DNA from: Septoria linicola
Lineage: Eukaryota; Ascomycota; Dothideomycetes; Mycosphaerellales; Mycosphaerellaceae
Length of the DNA stretch: 64,000 nt
Assembly (NCBI GenBank): GCA_024114885.1
Contig: CP099428.1
Location: 744,001-808,000 of the forward strand
Reading direction: 5' to 3'
Of this stretch, positions 1 through 10,789 are shown piece after piece. The notes beneath the pieces were generated by a model. That model was not told where the DNA came from and did not search any database. It was given only the letters and a program-made list of their open reading frames with translations. A program made the translations under genes and the position numbers. The stretch's first letter is position 1; the number at the start of each line of letters is the position of its first letter.

Positions 1-21
1 CTCTGATTCGCGCAGTACATA

Positions 22-1335
22 ATGCCTCGCTCGATCCTCATCCTAGGCTCTGGAATAGCTGGTCCACCACTTGCTTCCTTCCTCCTGCTCTCTCCATTAC
101 CAGTCCATGAATTACCACACATTACCATACTAGAGCGACGCACCAAGAGCGACCTGGACAAAGGTCAAAACATCGACATTCGAGGCACTGGCATGCAAAT
201 CATCCGCAAGCTTGGACTTGAAGCCGCTATCTGATCTGCGCTCACAGGTGAAGAAGGATGCCAGTTTGTTGACGACAAGAGCCGCACGTGGGCGAGCTTT
301 GCGGCTGACAAGACTGGAAAGATACAGACTGGCACCAGTGACATTGAGATCTTGCGGGGCCGATTAGGCAAGATTCTGGCTGAGCGCTTTCAGGCACTGA
401 GCGAGGATGTGAAGAAAGAAGGGGGCAAAGGAATTGACTTTCTGTTTGGTGACTACGTCCAAGAGCTTACTGAAATTGCTGGTGGAGTGGCTGTTAAATT
501 CGCCAAATCTGGTAAAACCAGGAAGTTTGACATTGTGATTGGAGCAGATGGATTGCAGAGTAGAACGAGAAGAATGGTCTGGGGCGAATCCGGAGAAGAC
601 GAGCGACTATTCAGAATAGGGATGTATGGCGGCTTCTTCAGTATGCCGCGTGGAGCTACTGATAGTGAATGGCGAAGATGGTTTCATACGTCGGGCAGAC
701 GAGGTATCATGGTACGACCAAGCGATGAACTTGATACTACTACTGTGTTCATGCATGTCATGAACCACCACGATCCTCGGCTGGAGGAAGTTGCACGAGA
801 TGGACGCCGAGGCGAGCAGGCACAGACAGCTCTGCTAGCAGAGTATGTCCAGAATGCTGGATGGGAGTGTTCCAGAGTCGTTAAAGAGATGGAGGCGTCG
901 AACGACTTCTACTACGACATGGTCGCTCAGGTCAAAATGCCAAAGTGGGCCAAAAGCAGAGTCGCACTGCTTGGTGAAGCTGGCTACTGTGCTTCTCCAA
1001 TCTCTGGCATGGGCACCACTCTTGCACTGAATGGAGCGTACAGCCTAGCAGGTGCCTTGGTCCGTCACCCTGATGATCATCTCGCCGCGTTCGAAGAGTA
1101 TGAGGCGACGATGCGGCCACTGGTCGACCGTGCTCAGAAACTGCCGTTGGGAGGAAAGGCGCCCTACATTCTCAATCCGGAGACGGGACGGTGTGTGCAG
1201 GTCTTGCATGTGGTACTGGGCTTTATTTGCTGGTCTGACGTGGCAAATCTGATTGCACGTTTCGCTGGTCCGCCCGCAAATGCTGTGCCTGTCAGAGAGT
1301 ATGGCTTCAGACAAGCTTCGGAATGGACAGAATGA
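22..1335 (+). pseudogene. FAD-dependent monooxygenase with an in-frame TGA
   Basis: This is a group A flavin monooxygenase (TetX/UbiH-like), a family that hydroxylates small aromatic or polyketide substrates with NAD(P)H and O2. The N-terminus has the dinucleotide-binding motif GSGIAGPP. Further on come IDIRG, the DG motif (IGADGLQS) and a late FAD motif (GEAGYCASPISGMG, where Asp is more usual than the first Glu). Everything lies in one frame from ATG 22 to 1335, about 437 residues and normal for the family, except for TGA at 232-234. The flanking text reads GLEAAI-stop-SALTGEEG and continues the family sequence, and an Arg is common at the stop position, so CGA to TGA is the likely change. 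No intron removes the stop without also deleting the conserved IDIRG segment. It is a recent pseudogene, a read-through gene or a sequence error. Confidence 0.8.
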
Positions 1336-1779
1336 ATGTGAAGAGCGGTGGGCATCGTCTGCTCTCTGTGGTGAAACAAAAGAGAAATGCGGTCAGAGCT
1401 GCGATAGGCAGGCCTCCTTTTGGGTCTAATCAGCACAATGACAACATACTTGGCTGTTGCTTCACTACTTAACATTCTCTGCCAATTTTTCCACGGAAGT
1501 CCGGCTGATACTCTCTGCACGTGTTCAGTGGTATGTTTTGATGAAGGAAGCTTGGCGGTCACAATAGGCTCGACACATGTCGATCGCCGCGGATCTTCAG
1601 TCGCTGGCCATATCATGACGCTCGAAGGAGCGACCAAGCCGAAGCCGAAGGCTGTGCCTCCTGCAATAGAAGAGTCAAAATCGCATGGTACAAATTACCT
1701 GCCGGAGACACATGATGTGCTGTTCCGCAGTCTTCTCAATCCTCCACGGTCATTCAATCCAGCTCGAACATTACTAGCC
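1336..1779. other. Intergenic stretch with an uncertain 5' extension of the next gene
   Basis: The reading frame of the next gene stays open back to about 1420, with ATGs at 1438 and 1618. I see no conserved domain in that extension, although the residues after 1438 are hydrophobic and could imitate a signal peptide. I treat it as promoter or leader sequence. Confidence 0.35.
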
Positions 1780-2802
1780 ATGTCTAACACATACACTGAC
1801 GCACAACAACTGTGGCCACTGGTCAATGAACCATTGAATTGCTCTGGCATTCTTGGAACGCCTATCGTAGCCAACACTACTGGCAAGCGTGTCTGCGGCC
1901 TGCGAACGAATCGCACAGTCATTGAGAGATGCTGCGGATCCGCAGCTATTCAAGAGTATCAATGCTGGCTGTACTGCGAGTCTCAGCAATCGATGAATGA
2001 CTGGACAAGCTGTGTTCGCGATAACGTATCCACTATTTCAGGATATGGCGAGTTCTGCCAGGGTGATCTGATGTCGAACAACATTGAGACACTCACATCT
2101 TCCGGCTACAAGACATCGGCGCCAAGATTTGGGTGGGTCATTCTGGCTATGCTGTTCGCGTTCTTCTTCGTGGGACCTACTCAGGCGTCTATCATGCCAT
2201 CGCATGACGGCGCTTTGGCTAGGCGACAGAGCAGTGGTGGCTGCACACTCAATATCGACCAGAACTTCACCTCACTCAATCAAGGCAGCAAGAAGGTGTC
2301 GCCCAGTTTCGACTGCACAAATACTGCCGGCGACTTCTGCGCCTTTGAGCTACGGGTCGAGACTCCAATTGATGGGAACAAACGCACCTTCAATGGCTCC
2401 TCTGCCGCGGAAACCAGATTCGACGATTTCTTCGACGTGGTCAGCAATGCTACGATGAGAAGGTTTCCTGCCATGAGCTCGACCAATTTTACCCGTGGAG
2501 TCGCAGTACCTCAAGGACAGTCGTTCTTTCTAGGCTGGACACCAATCTTGGTGAGTTGCTATGTGCGAGAAGTGAGCTTTTGCTGACGTGAACGTAGTGG
2601 TGCGTCAACGGCACTGTGACGGGCTGTAGCAGCACACTCGACGGCGCAATAGATGGAACCACTTTTGAGGCTTGTGGCCCGACATATGTTGATAATGGCG
2701 ATCCTGAGTCCTCTATCCAAGGTCTCTTGAATCGTGTGGTAGGTTATCGTTCAATGTCAGTTTTGCGAATGGTTGCTAACGCTACCGCAGTTCGTTGGCT
2801 AA
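1780..2802 (+). CDS. Two-part Cys-rich membrane/secreted protein, function unknown
   Basis: I recognise this only as an uncharacterised fungal architecture. From ATG 1780 (GCC before ATG) an N-terminal Cys-rich region includes VCGLRTN, ERCCGSA and QCWLYCES. It is followed by one hydrophobic segment (WVILAMLFAFFFVG) and a second domain that starts near GGCTLNID. Exons are 1780-2550, 2598-2738 and 2791-2802. The introns (47 and 52 nt, phase 0, the second with a GCTAAC branch site) place only F-V-G-stop in the last exon. The second domain, both intron positions and the four-codon last exon recur in the locus at 34362-34973, so the two are paralogues. The Cys content suggests a disulphide-bonded extracellular or lumenal protein. 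The start is the least certain part. Confidence 0.6.
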
Positions 2803-3056
2803 GGATCCCGAACTTGTCAGAAGGCGAAATGTCTATCATGCCTGCTGTCTGCCGCTTCTTACAAAGTCACGAATATGATGTCTGTACTAAGCAATACATT
2901 GTGCCACAACCTCTCGCTTATGCAAGCCTCCCGCCTGACTCATACGCGCCTTGCGGGAAGAGGCAAATAGAGAATACTCTTGTTCCAATCTATCAACATC
3001 AACTATACTGAAACAATCCAGCTGATACTTACAGCTTCCTCACGTTAGCCACCGAA

Positions 3057-3560
3057 ATGTCGTCAAGTACGCAGCAGAAAACCACACTCGAAACGAGCTG
3101 CCACTGCGGGGCGATGACCATCTCAGCTCCTCAGCTCCCGCCCTATCTTAACGAGTGCCAATGCTCTATCTGTCGTCGCTATGGCGCGCAGTGGGCATAC
3201 TACCAAGTCCAAGACATCCAGATCAATGGCCAGCCAGCAATCATCTCCGGACCAGACTTGAAGGACACCACTACTTCAGGATACATGTGGGTCGACAAGT
3301 CTTCCAGCTTCGACTGTTGCAAGGCTTGTGGCTGTGTGATGTACTGGTTTCCTGTTGACGCCAAAGAAGGAGAGGCAAAGATGGGTGAGCTCGTTGGCAC
3401 ATGCACAATGTCCGCACGCTGACCTGTCATGTTAGGAATCAACGCCCGAGTCGTCACTGATCCCTTCTCTCTGCGCTTTGTAGAAAAGAGGATCACATAC
3501 CAAGATGCAATCATAGTCAAAGAGGGAGTGTATGATGAGAATGGACCTGTGCGGAAGTGA
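3057..3560 (+). CDS. GFA/CENP-V family zinc-binding protein
   Basis: This is a glutathione-dependent formaldehyde-activating enzyme (GFA) family protein, a small zinc-binding fold; most fungal members have no proven substrate. Visible metal ligands are CHCG near residue 16, the CQCSIC cluster near residue 35 and CKACGC near residue 90. Exons are 3057-3384 and 3436-3560, split by a 51-nt phase-1 intron (GTGAGC to TTAG). Splicing restores a C-terminus beginning INARVV, giving about 150 residues, the usual size. Without splicing the frame stops at 3422. Confidence 0.85.
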
Positions 3561-3935
3561 TGAACTCTCTGCACAAAATCGTTGCATAACACAAGTACCA
3601 AGACCCCACGATTGTGCAAGCAATGCCGGGGCCAATGGTGGACTTGGCAAGACATTTTCTGCGTTCGAGAAACAGACTGTCGATATGCAGAATAGCCGAT
3701 GTGTGGCCTCGTCAATAGGGTCGCTCCGCAATCGGACTAGTCGTGCTGGTGTGGGGCTATACCAGTAGTGTGACACCACATGTCTGCCAAACACGACCAA
3801 TAGCAGACCACATCGTTTACTAGTCTTGAGACAGTGAATCGTCTAGATCTTCTTCACCTGATATGTAAACAGGTGGTAAGTTGCACCGATTCCTGCATAC
3901 TTCCACCTCACACTCAACATTATCAGCAACGCAAA
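3561..3935. other. Promoter region of the small Cys-rich gene
   Basis: No coding sequence can be supported here. It separates the GFA gene from the small secreted protein gene transcribed in the same direction. Confidence 0.5.
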
Positions 3936-4268
3936 ATGAAGTTCCTACCCACCATCATCCTCTACACTCTCACAAGTTTCGCAGCAGCAAAATGCGAAGA
4001 TCCAAACGACAGGACTGGTCGGTGCGACCTCAAGAACGAGTACATCTGCAGGCCAGCCTACGATGGAAAAAAGTACAACAACTGTTTACCCAAGGCACGG
4101 GCCAAATGCGATCAATGGTGTCCGAACATGGTATGTGGCTGTCCGACATGTTGACGAGAGACTGCGCTGATCCTAATGTGTGGACAGTGCAATGGCGCTC
4201 CGGCGTGGGATGGGCAAGCGAATAATGCGAGAGGTGGTTGTGATTGTTACTGCTCATGGGATGTTTAG
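3936..4268 (+). CDS. Small Cys-rich secreted protein (effector-like)
   Basis: Exons 3936-4130 and 4188-4268 encode 91 residues. The 57-nt intron is phase 0 (GTATGT to GACAG). Residues 1-18 (start MKFLPTII, then TSFAAA) form a signal peptide. The mature part holds ten cysteines, including CEDPND, CDQWC and a terminal CDCYC reached only through the splice; unspliced, the frame ends after CGCPTC. Size, secretion signal and paired cysteines fit secreted effector-like or antimicrobial-type proteins, but I recognise no specific family. A broken relative lies 275 bp downstream. Confidence 0.7.
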
Positions 4269-4542
4269 TGGAGAACCGGGAGGAATATGATGGCCAAAGG
4301 CGAGAAGCAGCAGAGGTACAGAGGTTGGTAGACTATCTGCTTGACGATGCTGTAAGATTGTCTTCGTTTTGGAAGAGCATGCTCGATGTAGAGCGAGCGC
4401 GCTTTAGTGGCGCGGAGTATATGCGGCCTGAGGAGACCAAGGCTGTAATGTATAGAGCGGTAGACCCATTCCACCCTTACGGAGGATTAATGTCAACCCT
4501 CATCACCTTCGTGCCTACGCACAACAGCAGAGATCACGGAAG

Positions 4543-4797
4543 ATGAAGATCACCCTCTCCTCAGCTCTCAGTCTTGGTGCGTTCTCCAGCTTCGCGGCAG
4601 CAGGCTGCGAAGACCCTAATGACACTACCTGCGATTGGGTTAACATGCTCTTTCTGCTGCATCAAGCAGACTCTGGCCATGCTGCAGGACATTGCCAGGG
4701 CCGTTGGACGGCTTTAGGCCCATTGTGCTTGATTGCGAAATCTTGCTCACGTACGGGTGATCGGTGTCACATTATCGTCGTTCGAGGTCGCGTGTGA
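4543..4797 (+). pseudogene. Truncated copy of the small Cys-rich secreted protein
   Basis: From ATG 4543 the frame encodes a signal peptide (MKITLSSA then FSSFAAA) followed by GCEDPNDTTCD, which matches FAAAKCEDPND of the intact neighbour. After CDW the resemblance stops and the remaining frame (to 4797) shares none of the later cysteine spacing. I read this as a tandem duplicate with a lost or replaced 3' part. An expressed 84-residue variant remains possible. Confidence 0.5.
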
Positions 4798-4896
4798 ACA
4801 GCTACTGAAGAGCTACTCTGAGCTGAAGTGGTCAAGTCCAGATTTTCCAGATATCTAAGCTCGGCGGGTAACGTGGAGTGCTCCTCTACCAATGTC

Positions 4897-5460
4897 TTAT
4901 GCGCCCTTCAGCTCGTAGCGTGCCTTCTGTAGATCCTCCAGATCCAAGGGTGCCAGCTGCTGCCTTGCAAACATGGTCAAAGCCATGATGATAGCAGGCA
5001 GACTCTCCCTCCAGGCGTCATCCACACGTCCCTGCCTCCAGCTCACAAATGCATCAAGTTCTAACAGCAACGCCAGACCAGCGTTCAGATAGACCAGGTA
5101 TCTGTCCACAGGGCCCTTTTCTGCTTCTACCTGATACACCGGCTTCTTGCCCTTTCTCTCTGGACGCTCGAGTGGCTGGAAGTGTAATATGTAGCCCGTA
5201 CATGCCAGGCTTGATATGCCAAGTATTGCAATAAGTCGCTGTCGTGCTGTTGAGGCTATGAGGAACGTGTAGACAAAAACCAGCATGCCGAGAAGTGGTA
5301 TGCTCAGAAATGCTTGGCGGTATAGCTCATTCTTTGCTGTGTCTTCCGCTTCCAAGTCCGCAATCAGCTTCTCTTGATGCTCTTCATCGAGGTCTCCGGG
5401 CTCATCGTCGTTCTCGGTGGGAAAGCGGAATGTTTTGCGTAGGCGGGCTGCGGCCATCAT
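4897..5460 (-). CDS. Conserved fungal small membrane protein, unknown function
   Basis: The protein begins MMAAARLRKTFRFP, followed by an acidic stretch (NDDEPGDLDEEHQEK). Hydrophobic segments follow: FLSIPLLGMLVFVYTFLIA, a second around LIAILGISSLACTGYIL and a third around LVYLNAGLALLLEL. The AARLRKTFR-acidic-membrane layout resembles a common hypothetical family of filamentous ascomycetes; I know no function. The frame stays open to 5574, but the added residues look like leader sequence, so I start at 5460. About 187 residues, no introns. Confidence 0.65.
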   Translation of the reverse strand: MMAAARLRKTFRFPTENDDEPGDLDEEHQEKLIADLEAEDTAKNELYRQAFLSIPLLGMLVFVYTFLIASTARQRLIAILGISSLACTGYILHFQPLERPERKGKKPVYQVEAEKGPVDRYLVYLNAGLALLLELDAFVSWRQGRVDDAWRESLPAIIMALTMFARQQLAPLDLEDLQKARYELKGA

Positions 5461-5962
5461 GTGCTTGGATGGCGGGCACGCCGCTGTGTGTTTGTGCGCT
5501 GTCCGTTGTGGTGGTGGCATAGGGGTTGAGTATATTACGCAGGCAAGAATATAGCAGACCAGCTGCCATGTCAATCGTCCATGTCAAGTGTACACGTTCG
5601 TCGCGTGGCTGCGTCACTAGTTAGTTAACTTGGGTGAGCTCGGGAGTGGTCCGCAAAGCTTGGACGTTGGTGAAGTGAGTTCCTGTTTTAGACTTATTTG
5701 TCCAGCGCTCACCTATGTGCTACTGTAGTCCCAGACTATAACGTGGCTGCATTCTCCATACATCAATGACAAAAAGGTCCAACAAGGTGAGCATGATGCT
5801 GGCCGGAAAGCTTGGCCGGCGGGCAGCCGCAGAAGAGCCCGGCATGCCACTTCTTCCTCTTCCACTCATGTGGTGAATACATACATCTCTCTCTCTCTCT
5901 TATCTGATCATAACCCAAAAAGGTTGTAAGCCACAATCGACTACAACAAGTCATTGTACAAG
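5461..5962. promoter_or_regulatory. Divergent promoter region with CT microsatellite
   Basis: The membrane-protein gene (minus) and the serine-hydrolase gene (plus) diverge from this 0.5-kb region. A perfect CT repeat runs from about 5885 to 5900, some 65 bp before the hydrolase ATG. Pyrimidine tracts are common near fungal transcription starts; any role is inferred from position. Confidence 0.4.
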
Positions 5963-7609
5963 ATGACCTGCCTGCCAGTCCGCGAGTCTCGCCCGAACGC
6001 GGAAGATGACAGCGCCGACCAGCTTCTAGCAGCCATTCAAGACACACTTCGTGGACCAGGAGGTGCCATCGCAGTAATCAAGAATGGCAAGACTCTTGCT
6101 CATCACACATATGGCTATGCAGATCTCGACCGCCGAATACTTTTGACTCCACAAATGCCCATGCCAATTTGCTCCATCTCGAAACACATGGCGTGCTTAG
6201 TCGTTGCTTCTCTGGAACGCGAACCAACGCCATATATGGACAGCTCTGCAGGAAGTGTCCAGGATCAGCTTTCATCAGAGCTCAACAAGCTGCTTCCGCA
6301 TCTTGTCGAAGGCGGCCTGAAATTGGCAGATTTGTACAATATGCAATCTGGAATCCGCGACTACTGGGCGATGACTACACTCTGGGGGGCTCATCCGGAA
6401 GCTCCATTTAGCATCACTCTGGATGCGCCCGAAGCTTTGACGAGAACAAAGTCGTTCCACTTCCAGCCTGGCACTGAGTACTCGTATTCCAATGTGAACT
6501 TCCGCATACTCGGTGCACTCCTTGAGACGGTATCTGGGCAGTCTCTGGGGCAATTGCTGGACGAACGAGTGTTCAAGCCTGCTGGCATGAAGACTGCCGC
6601 CTTGTGCCCCAATACATTTGGTCATCCACTACCTGTAGTAGGCTACGAAGGCGACGAGAAACGCGGCTACGTTCCAGCAGTCAATCGCATCGAGTGGTCT
6701 GGCGATGCCGGAATTGTGGCTTCATTAGACGATATGATTGCGTACGAGAAGTGGCTCGAGCGAACCTATGCCGAAGAAGGCAGTCTATACAACGCGATTG
6801 CACAACCTCAGCCCTACAGAGATGGTACAGAATCGACATATGGTTCTGGACTCACTCGTGCTCAGACTGCCGGAAAACCCTGGTTGGGTCACGGAGGGGC
6901 ACTTCGTGGCTTCAGGCTGTTTCGTGTACACGTGCCTGAAGAACATCTCAGTGTTGTAACGCTCTTCAACCACGAAGCAGATTCATCTGCGCCTTCCGAA
7001 GCGATCATCAAGCGCTTATTGAATTGGCAGGAACCAGAGCAAGCTCTCTCTAGTCCAGCTCCTGAATGGATTGGCAGCTTCCTGGATGAGGACACGCAGC
7101 TTCGGGTCATCGTGGAAAAAGCAGACACTGAGGGACATCTGAATATCACCTACCATATGGCACCAGACAAAGTCAAGCTCACCGGTGCCACAAGCGCTGA
7201 ATCGAAGAGCTCCGTGGCAAGTATCGAAGGCGACATCCTGCATGTGAAGCGTCTGCGAGATAACAGAGTTCTCCGAGCCAAGCGTCTCACCAAAAGTCTG
7301 AACGCTGCCGACAAAACTTACGATTACGCTGGAGAGTATCATTGCATAGATGCGGACAGCACGTTCGTCTGCCATGGAACAGGATCTCTCCTGTACGGAT
7401 CTTTCAATGGCTACCTAGGACGCGGACCTGCCCACATCATGCGATACTTTGGCGACGACGTATGGCTGCTAGCCAACCCGCGTGGAATGGATGCTCAGGC
7501 CCCTGGTGACTGGACTGTTGTATTCAAGCGTGGTGATGGTGGCAATATCACTGGTGCTACGATAGGCTGTTGGCTGGCTAGACGAAACGTGTTTGACAAG
7601 AAGATCTGA
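5963..7609 (+). CDS. D-aminopeptidase-like serine hydrolase (MEROPS S12)
   Basis: This is a penicillin-recognising serine hydrolase resembling bacterial D-aminopeptidase (DmpB), which removes N-terminal D-amino acids. The catalytic signatures are in order: SISK at residues 71-74 (nucleophile Ser71, Lys74), YSN at 175-177 and HGG at 310-312. The 220 residues after the catalytic domain match the length and beta-rich look of the extra B and C domains of that family. ATG 5963 is the first Met in frame. The 548-residue frame has no introns, unlike many neighbours, and I see no signal peptide. Bacterial origin by transfer is possible but not shown here. The substrate is inferred. Confidence 0.8.
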   Translation: MTCLPVRESRPNAEDDSADQLLAAIQDTLRGPGGAIAVIKNGKTLAHHTYGYADLDRRILLTPQMPMPICSISKHMACLVVASLEREPTPYMDSSAGSVQDQLSSELNKLLPHLVEGGLKLADLYNMQSGIRDYWAMTTLWGAHPEAPFSITLDAPEALTRTKSFHFQPGTEYSYSNVNFRILGALLETVSGQSLGQLLDERVFKPAGMKTAALCPNTFGHPLPVVGYEGDEKRGYVPAVNRIEWSGDAGIVASLDDMIAYEKWLERTYAEEGSLYNAIAQPQPYRDGTESTYGSGLTRAQTAGKPWLGHGGALRGFRLFRVHVPEEHLSVVTLFNHEADSSAPSEAIIKRLLNWQEPEQALSSPAPEWIGSFLDEDTQLRVIVEKADTEGHLNITYHMAPDKVKLTGATSAESKSSVASIEGDILHVKRLRDNRVLRAKRLTKSLNAADKTYDYAGEYHCIDADSTFVCHGTGSLLYGSFNGYLGRGPAHIMRYFGDDVWLLANPRGMDAQAPGDWTVVFKRGDGGNITGATIGCWLARRNVFDKKI

Positions 7610-8705
7610 TCTCATGGATTGGAAGGGATGACTCGATACCACTGCTACAGCAAGCATCATGTAAGAGGCCGCCGGAGGAGCGTGGTCTTCGAAGGCGGCT
7701 GTGAGACACCCATTCCATGGTGCGCGTGTCACTACCTCTCTCAGGACAAAGTTGCCCGCCGACTCGAAGGACGTCTGTATGGACTGCGCACTCTGATGCA
7801 GAGAGGTTGACCAGCTTCGGTACTCTTGTGTGTGGGCTCGCACATCAAGGTATACAGAGGTCACTAGCGGTACGAGCATGGCAAAGGCAAATGTCAACGC
7901 AAAGAAGAGGCTGTGGTAGAGTAGTTCAGTCTCACAACGTTGGGGACATCCCACAAACTTACAACGCAAGTCTCGTTCCACCGACCTCAACCCGTAGAAT
8001 CAGGTAGATCTGTGGTCATTCTCTGGCTTTGAGCATAGTCCACCCCAACCTCTGCATAGAGAGATGTTCAATACCAAGCTCATTGTATAAGGGACGCGGA
8101 GCTCCGATATCGGCGCTCAGCAAATCTGCAACACCTTCCGTTCCACACCGCGTCAATATATGTCTACAAACTCAACACACAACCTCTCATCAACATGAGA
8201 TCTCGATGCTTGGAGGAACGATGCCTTTCTGGCTGCATAAGCCACCAGACTTGCGTTGTCCCTGCCCGCAGCCGTGGCAGCGCCCTCTGATTGGGGCCCA
8301 CACTGCAGCTTGCCGGCATCTGTTTATCCAGGAGATATCTTGCTGTGCGTCTGCAGCCTCTCGCCTTCGCTCCGGCAAGCAGTGGCCGTGTGAAAACGAA
8401 CTTTCTGGCTGAGTGCATCGCGCAAGATGTTGGCAAAGCTCATCGAGAGTTCTACAATGAGGAGCAATGATTGCAATACAAGATAGAACTAGCCGCGGGC
8501 ACATGTGGAGCCTTGCGGATGTCTGCAGTATGCTATGGAGACCGTACAGGGTGCGGCATGAGACGACCTGTCGACTTCGCAAGCTGAGACACTTATCTTT
8601 TGCTCTTCAACACGCGTTTGAGTACCCAACTGACAGTCCTGCAGAAAGTTCACAGACCGGAGCACTGTGCTTGCCTCCGACTTTCGAAGCACTTACGTCG
8701 CTGAC
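7610..8705. other. Gene-poor stretch
   Basis: Only short overlapping frames without domain resemblance are present. I see no RNA gene or repeat. Confidence 0.4.
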
Positions 8706-10199
8706 ATGGAAAATAAACGCATCCCGCCAGAAGTGCTCGAGCATATTCTCAGGTACCTGCAGCCACCATCTCCGGAAACGCTGGGCCGCGCTCGATATGA
8801 ACACATAGAGTATGCCGCTGAGAACGCTGAAGCTGTCAATCAGTACACCGCCACGAGCCATGAACAGCTACTTCCAAGCCTGAAAACAGATGACGAGGAC
8901 TACCGCCTCCAGATTCTCACGCTAAGCCGAGCGACTCGTGCATGCAGATTGCTTGAACAAATCGGCCGACCTCTATTGTACGAAAGCTACCCTGGACAGC
9001 CTGTCGCGGGACTCCAGGCCTTCAACCGCACACTTCTCACAAGACCCGATCTCGCCCGGATGGTCAAGCACATCACCATAGATCAATGGGACCTGAACCT
9101 CATGCAAAGTCTGGACAGGTGGTGGAAGGACAAGCTTAGCAGAATTGGCTTCGGCCAGAAGCTCGTCGCAGCTCTTGTGCAAAAGGCAGAGGCTGGCATT
9201 GAGGATGCACAGGTCGCTCTGCTGTTGACTCTGTGCACGAATACTCGTAGCATTGACATCTCGGCACCAATACTGCTGCATAGTAGCGTGGCGGTACTCA
9301 TGATCAAGGAAATGGCACAATAACGACCAAACACCCTATTTCGCGGCGAGCTTCAGGGCTCAGCAGCCACGAACGTGACCAGACTTCCACTCAGACAGCT
9401 GGATAGTGCTAGCATTCGATTTGGAGACACTTCTCTCACAGTCGGCATCCAGAACTTTGAGCCCTTGCTTCGCTTGCCCACGCTCAAACGCCTCACTCTC
9501 CATCGCATCGTTGGCGATAGCAGCATCTTCACGCATATGCCGCAGCTGCAGGAGCTTTGCCTCTGGAGATGCGATCTCGACAAGGATACGTACGAAGCAC
9601 TAAAGTCATGCGGTAATCTCAGAAGCCTGCGTATCACCTGGCCAGGAATCGAGACCGATTACATGAAAAATGTCTACCCTCTCGACACAGTCATCAACTA
9701 CGAGCACGTAAGCACGTTCATCACCACCCATCTTCCGAAGCTGGAGCATCTTGTCCTGGACCCTCGAGAGGCCAGCAGCATGTTCGGAAAGTCTTGCAAA
9801 CAGCTGGGTAGTCTCGACCTCTCATTCATGGCTCATCTGAAAGAGCTCGCTGTCGAGGCTCAAGCTCTTTGGCATCAACACGTCACCAACGACCTATCCT
9901 CACACAAGATCAATGTCCCGCTGCCTCGCCTATCTGCCATCCTGCCGCCATCACTCAATAAGCTTGCGATCCTGGCCAATCACTGCAGCGGCGCATGGAC
10001 CAAACCAGAAAGCCAAACGCGTTGGTCGAGAAATCCAAGACTCATCGTGAACGACTGCATGGCATATCTCATCAACGCGCCAAGCAGTTTGTCATCGGTT
10101 CATCTCGATTGGCCTGCCTATCAGGTGGACTTCTTGTTCAGCCGGCGACAGGAGTTGCTCTCTCGTTCTTGGTTTATCCTACAAGCAAGTGGTATCTGA
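8706..10199 (+). CDS. F-box/LRR-like protein, split by a 63-nt intron or an in-frame TAA
   Basis: From ATG 8706 the start (IPPEVLEHILRYLQPP) resembles an F-box. The later part (LPTLKRLTLHRI, MPQLQELCLWRC, LRSLRITWPG) is leucine-repeat-like, as in fungal F-box/LRR proteins that recruit substrates to SCF ubiquitin ligases. The frame is open except for TAA at 9321-9323. A GT-AG interval 9294-9356 (GTACTC to CTTCAG, 63 nt, phase 0) would remove the stop and keep the frame, giving about 476 residues. Against it, the residues it removes read naturally with both flanks, so a CAA to TAA nonsense change is the alternative. Confidence 0.55.
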
Positions 10200-10789
10200 T
10201 CCCCAAGTCGCGAGAGCGAGTCCTGTCGTCGGCGTCACTACACCGAAGGAACAGCGAGACAAAGTGCTGAACATTTTTCCGACCTTGGCTTGCTAGTTCC
10301 AAGGGCTGCTCTACCTTGGTCATCGAAAAGAATGGCAGGGCTGACGAAGGCGTGGACCTGTCGAAGTGGAGGATTCTCATCGAAGAAGAGGTGCAGAATG
10401 CTTCAACTTTCTTCCATTTTTGAGTGATGGAATCGACGGAAAGCGTGCTACTATGATATTTTGTTGAAGGGCTATCTCCGTAGCTTGTTTAGATCTATTG
10501 CTGGTCCACTGTGCCCACCCCACTTCGGACGCTACTGAGACTCTTGCCACCTCACCTACACCTGCGGATTTTTGCCGGTCTCCTAACATGATCAAGTTAA
10601 TTTGCATCTCCCTACATGAAGCATATCATCCAGATCACGACTCGACCCCCTGTCTACTCTGTTATCTCAGCTATCACCGACGTGTCACAATAGGATCTTG
10701 ACACCCGGAACACATTTCGAACTTTAGCACAATTTATGCTACATTCTCACATGCCCTGGCGGTACGCTGCGTTGAAAGAAGGTAGCCAG
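10200..10789. other. Intergenic region between converging genes
   Basis: No supportable gene. The F-box-like gene (plus) and the alpha/beta hydrolase (minus) converge on it. Confidence 0.4.
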
